64,000 nucleotides of DNA, taken from contig JAJZPQ010000017.1 in NCBI GenBank assembly GCA_021811085.1, positions 1-64,000 of the forward strand, written 5' to 3'. The first letter of the stretch is position 1. Every line of letters starts with the position of its first letter. A program made the translations under genes and the position numbers. Below, piece by piece: positions 62,309-64,000 of the stretch. Source of the DNA: Pseudomonadota bacterium. Its GTDB lineage: Bacteria; Pseudomonadota; Gammaproteobacteria; Burkholderiales; SG8-39. The notes below the pieces were generated by a model. It was not told where the DNA came from. It saw only the letters and a program-made list of their open reading frames with translations, and did no database searches.

Positions 62309-63397
62309 TCAGTTTAGGACCCGCGCCAGAATGCGCAGGTCGCTCCCTATGGTTTGTACGTCGGCGAATTGTACCAGCCGCTTCTGCGCCAGGTCGGTCA
62401 GTTCGGGCAGGTCGAACATGCCTAGCGCGCCGTCGCCGAGGATGCTCGGCGCGAGATAGAGCAGCAGCTCGTCCACCAGGCCCGCGGAGAGCAGCGAACC
62501 GTTCAGCTTGTAGCCGGCCTCCACATGCACCTCGTTCAACTCGCGCCGCGCGAGTTCGCGCATGAGCTCGGTCAGTTCCACCTTGCCGCGCGCATTCGGC
62601 AGCAGCAGCACCTCGGCGCCCTTGTCCTGCAAGGCGGCGATCGCGGCCTTGTCTTCGACTGCGGCGGCGATGAGCACCTTGCCGCTTTGCAGCAGTTTCG
62701 CCGACAGCGGCAATTGCAGCCGGCTGTCCACCACGATTTTCAAGGGCTGGCGCGGCGTGTCGACCTCGCGCACGTTGAGCTGCGGGTCGTCGTCTTTCAC
62801 CGTGCCGATGCCGCTCAACACGGCGCAGGCGCGCGCGCGCCAGGCGTGGCCGTCGCGGCGCGCCTCGGGCCCGGTGATCCACTGGCTGCGGCCGTTGGCG
62901 AGCGCGGTGCGGCCGTCCAGGCTCGCCGCTATTTTCAGGCGCAGCCAGGGCCGGCCGCGGCTCATGCGCGCAACGAAGCCGATATTGAGCGCGCGTGCCT
63001 CGTCCTGCATCAGTCCGGATTCGACCTGGATGCCGGCGGCGCGCAGGCGCTCGAAGCCGCTGCCCGCGACCCGCGTGTTGGGGTCCTGCATCGCCGCGAC
63101 CACGCGCGCGATGCCGGCTGCGACGAGCGCATCGGCGCAGGGCGGGGTGCGCCCGTGGTGGCTGCAGGGTTCGAGTGAAACGTAGGCGGTGGCGCCGCGC
63201 GCGCGCGCGCCCGCCGCGCGCAGCGCCGCGACCTCGGCATGCGGGCCGCCGGCGAATTCATGCCAGCCCGAGCCCACGACCTCGCCGTCGCGCACGATGA
63301 CGCAACCGACGCGCGGGTTCGGAGTGGCGCTGAACAGACCTTTTTCGGCGAGGCGCAACGCCTCGGCCATGTGCTCGCGATCGGCGGGGCTGAACAT
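62309..63397 (-). CDS. ribD: Bifunctional riboflavin deaminase/reductase
   Basis: Second and third steps of riboflavin synthesis. The 362-residue protein has an N-terminal deaminase (HAEV; PCSHHGRTPPC zinc site) and a C-terminal NADPH-dependent reductase (RPWLRLKIAASLDGRTA, SQWITGPEARRDGHAWRARACAVLSGIGTVKDDDPQLNVR). I start at 63397 because MFSPADREHMAEALRLA opens the deaminase; the longer reading overlaps nrdR. Between nrdR and ribE. Confidence 0.95.
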   Translation of the reverse strand: MFSPADREHMAEALRLAEKGLFSATPNPRVGCVIVRDGEVVGSGWHEFAGGPHAEVAALRAAGARARGATAYVSLEPCSHHGRTPPCADALVAAGIARVVAAMQDPNTRVAGSGFERLRAAGIQVESGLMQDEARALNIGFVARMSRGRPWLRLKIAASLDGRTALANGRSQWITGPEARRDGHAWRARACAVLSGIGTVKDDDPQLNVREVDTPRQPLKIVVDSRLQLPLSAKLLQSGKVLIAAAVEDKAAIAALQDKGAEVLLLPNARGKVELTELMRELARRELNEVHVEAGYKLNGSLLSAGLVDELLLYLAPSILGDGALGMFDLPELTDLAQKRLVQFADVQTIGSDLRILARVLN

Positions 63398-63425
63398 GAA
63401 GACCGCGCGCTGGAACGAAGCGCGC

Positions 63426-63905
63426 CTAAGGGCCTTGGCGCCGCGTCTTGCGCCCGGGGCGCTTGACCTGCAGGATGGCGTCGCGGAAATCGTCGACGCG
63501 CTGGAAATCCTCGTACACCGAGGCGAAGCGGATGTAAGCGACATCGTCCATTTTCTTGAGCTCGCGCATCACCAGCTCGCCTATGGTGCGCGACTTGATC
63601 TCGCGCTCGCCCAGGGCGAGGATGCGCGCCTCGACGCGGTTGATCGCGTCGTCGACGTTGTCCGTGGGCACCGGGCGCTTGTGCAGCGCGCGCATGAAGC
63701 CGGTGCGGATTTTCTCGCGGTCGTAGGCGGTGCGATAGCCGTTCGACTTGATCACCGTGGGCATCGCGAGTTCCACGCGCTCGTAGGTGGTGAAGCGCTT
63801 GCCGCATTCCTTGCATTGGCGCCGGCGCCGCACGCTCGCGGCGTCTTCGGACAGGCGCGAGTCGATGACCGCGGTATCGTCAGCTTTGCAGAATGGGCAT
63901 TTCAT
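63426..63905 (-). CDS. nrdR: Transcriptional repressor NrdR
   Basis: Nucleotide-sensing repressor of ribonucleotide reductase genes. The 159-residue protein has a zinc ribbon (MKCPFC...[13 protein letters not shown]) and an ATP-cone ([32 protein letters not shown]...). The order glyA-nrdR-ribD is the standard betaproteobacterial arrangement. Confidence 0.97.
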   Translation of the reverse strand: MKCPFCKADDTAVIDSRLSEDAASVRRRRQCKECGKRFTTYERVELAMPTVIKSNGYRTAYDREKIRTGFMRALHKRPVPTDNVDDAINRVEARILALGEREIKSRTIGELVMRELKKMDDVAYIRFASVYEDFQRVDDFRDAILQVKRPGRKTRRQGP

Positions 63906-63923
63906 GCGGGCGTCAGCAGCGAA

Positions 63924-64000
63924 TCATGAGCTCAGCGCGACAGTGCGCGCGCCCGCCGGGCGCGCCGCTTCCGCACCGCCGTAGACAGGGAGCCTCTGAC
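63924..64000 (-). CDS. glyA: Serine hydroxymethyltransferase, C-terminal end only
   Basis: Twenty-four codons are visible on the minus strand, reading QRLPVYGGAEAARPAGART and on to the TGA at 63926-63924. The LPVYG segment matches the usual GlyA C-terminus (FPVYG/FPVYA) with a short extension. The position directly upstream of nrdR is where glyA stands in related bacteria. The rest lies outside the window. Confidence 0.65.
   Translation of the reverse strand, partial: QRLPVYGGAEAARPAGARTVALSS

Noticed and set aside
62300..63430. FMN riboswitch before ribD/ribE
   Set aside because: Gaps between nrdR, ribD and ribE are under 30 bp and none shows the RFN fold; no room for the aptamer.
63787..63984. 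Plus-strand 65-codon frame at the right end
   Set aside because: It is antisense to nrdR and the glyA end and has no coding signature.

Overview
The window is a high-GC stretch (roughly 60-65% by eye) of what looks like a betaproteobacterial chromosome. The evidence is the gene order ileS-lspA-ispH, glyA-nrdR-ribD-ribE and darP/pmbA, a Bug/TctC-type binding protein, a DUF4124 protein and two sets of type II/type IV pilin-like machinery. I cannot name the genus. Nearly all of it is dense chromosomal coding sequence. The exception is a small accessory island at about 53.6-57.8 kb.

Layout. (1) 0-5.3 kb: 3' part of ileS, then lspA and ispH; a DUF4124/glutaredoxin gene divergent from a cysteine-free Fur-family regulator whose promoter sits in a perfect 7-1-7 palindrome; tRNA-Thr(CGT). 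(2) 5.3-12.7 kb, minus strand: type IV pilus minor-pilin operon pilE-fimT-pilV-pilW-pilX-pilY1. (3) 13-15.6 kb: AlgZ/LytS-like histidine kinase without an adjacent regulator, then mtnP and apt (methylthioadenosine and adenine salvage). (4) 15.6-18.4 kb: arsenic operon arsR-arsC-acr3-arsM. (5) 18.6-23.1 kb: flavin reductase-like protein, CDF metal transporter, cbpA-cbpM, and a PilZ-domain protein. (6) 23.2-37.5 kb: type II secretion, with gspAB, then gspG-N and gspC-F diverging from one promoter region that has striking dyad symmetry. An OmpA-family gene is interposed. (7) 37.5-42.3 kb: M48 lipoprotein protease, carboxylesterase, mog, darP, pmbA and a 2OG-Fe(II) oxygenase. (8) 42.5-46.1 kb: TRAP transporter permeases facing their binding protein across a strong terminator. 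(9) 46.4-53.6 kb: Zn alcohol dehydrogenase; coxD - malonyl-CoA decarboxylase - coxE - coxG without CO dehydrogenase structural genes; DUF1847; a Bug-family binding protein.

(10) 53.6-57.8 kb, accessory island: a frameshifted remnant, an attC-like folded element, a HEPN-like protein, a HigBA pair whose toxin has an in-frame stop, a DUF433/DUF5615 pair, a deleted second higA, and a second DUF433 whose toxin is cut to 12 residues. The region looks like an eroding toxin-antitoxin/cassette zone. (11) 57.8-64 kb, minus strand: a DAHL-like histidine kinase followed by a Ser/Thr kinase fused to two receiver domains, then glyA(3' end)-nrdR-ribD-ribE.

A recurring signal is a good promoter whose -10 ends about 7 bp before the start codon with no Shine-Dalgarno sequence. 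It occurs before the Fur-like gene, arsR and higB, and suggests leaderless mRNAs for small regulatory genes. All function calls rest on reading motifs and gene context; no database search was possible.
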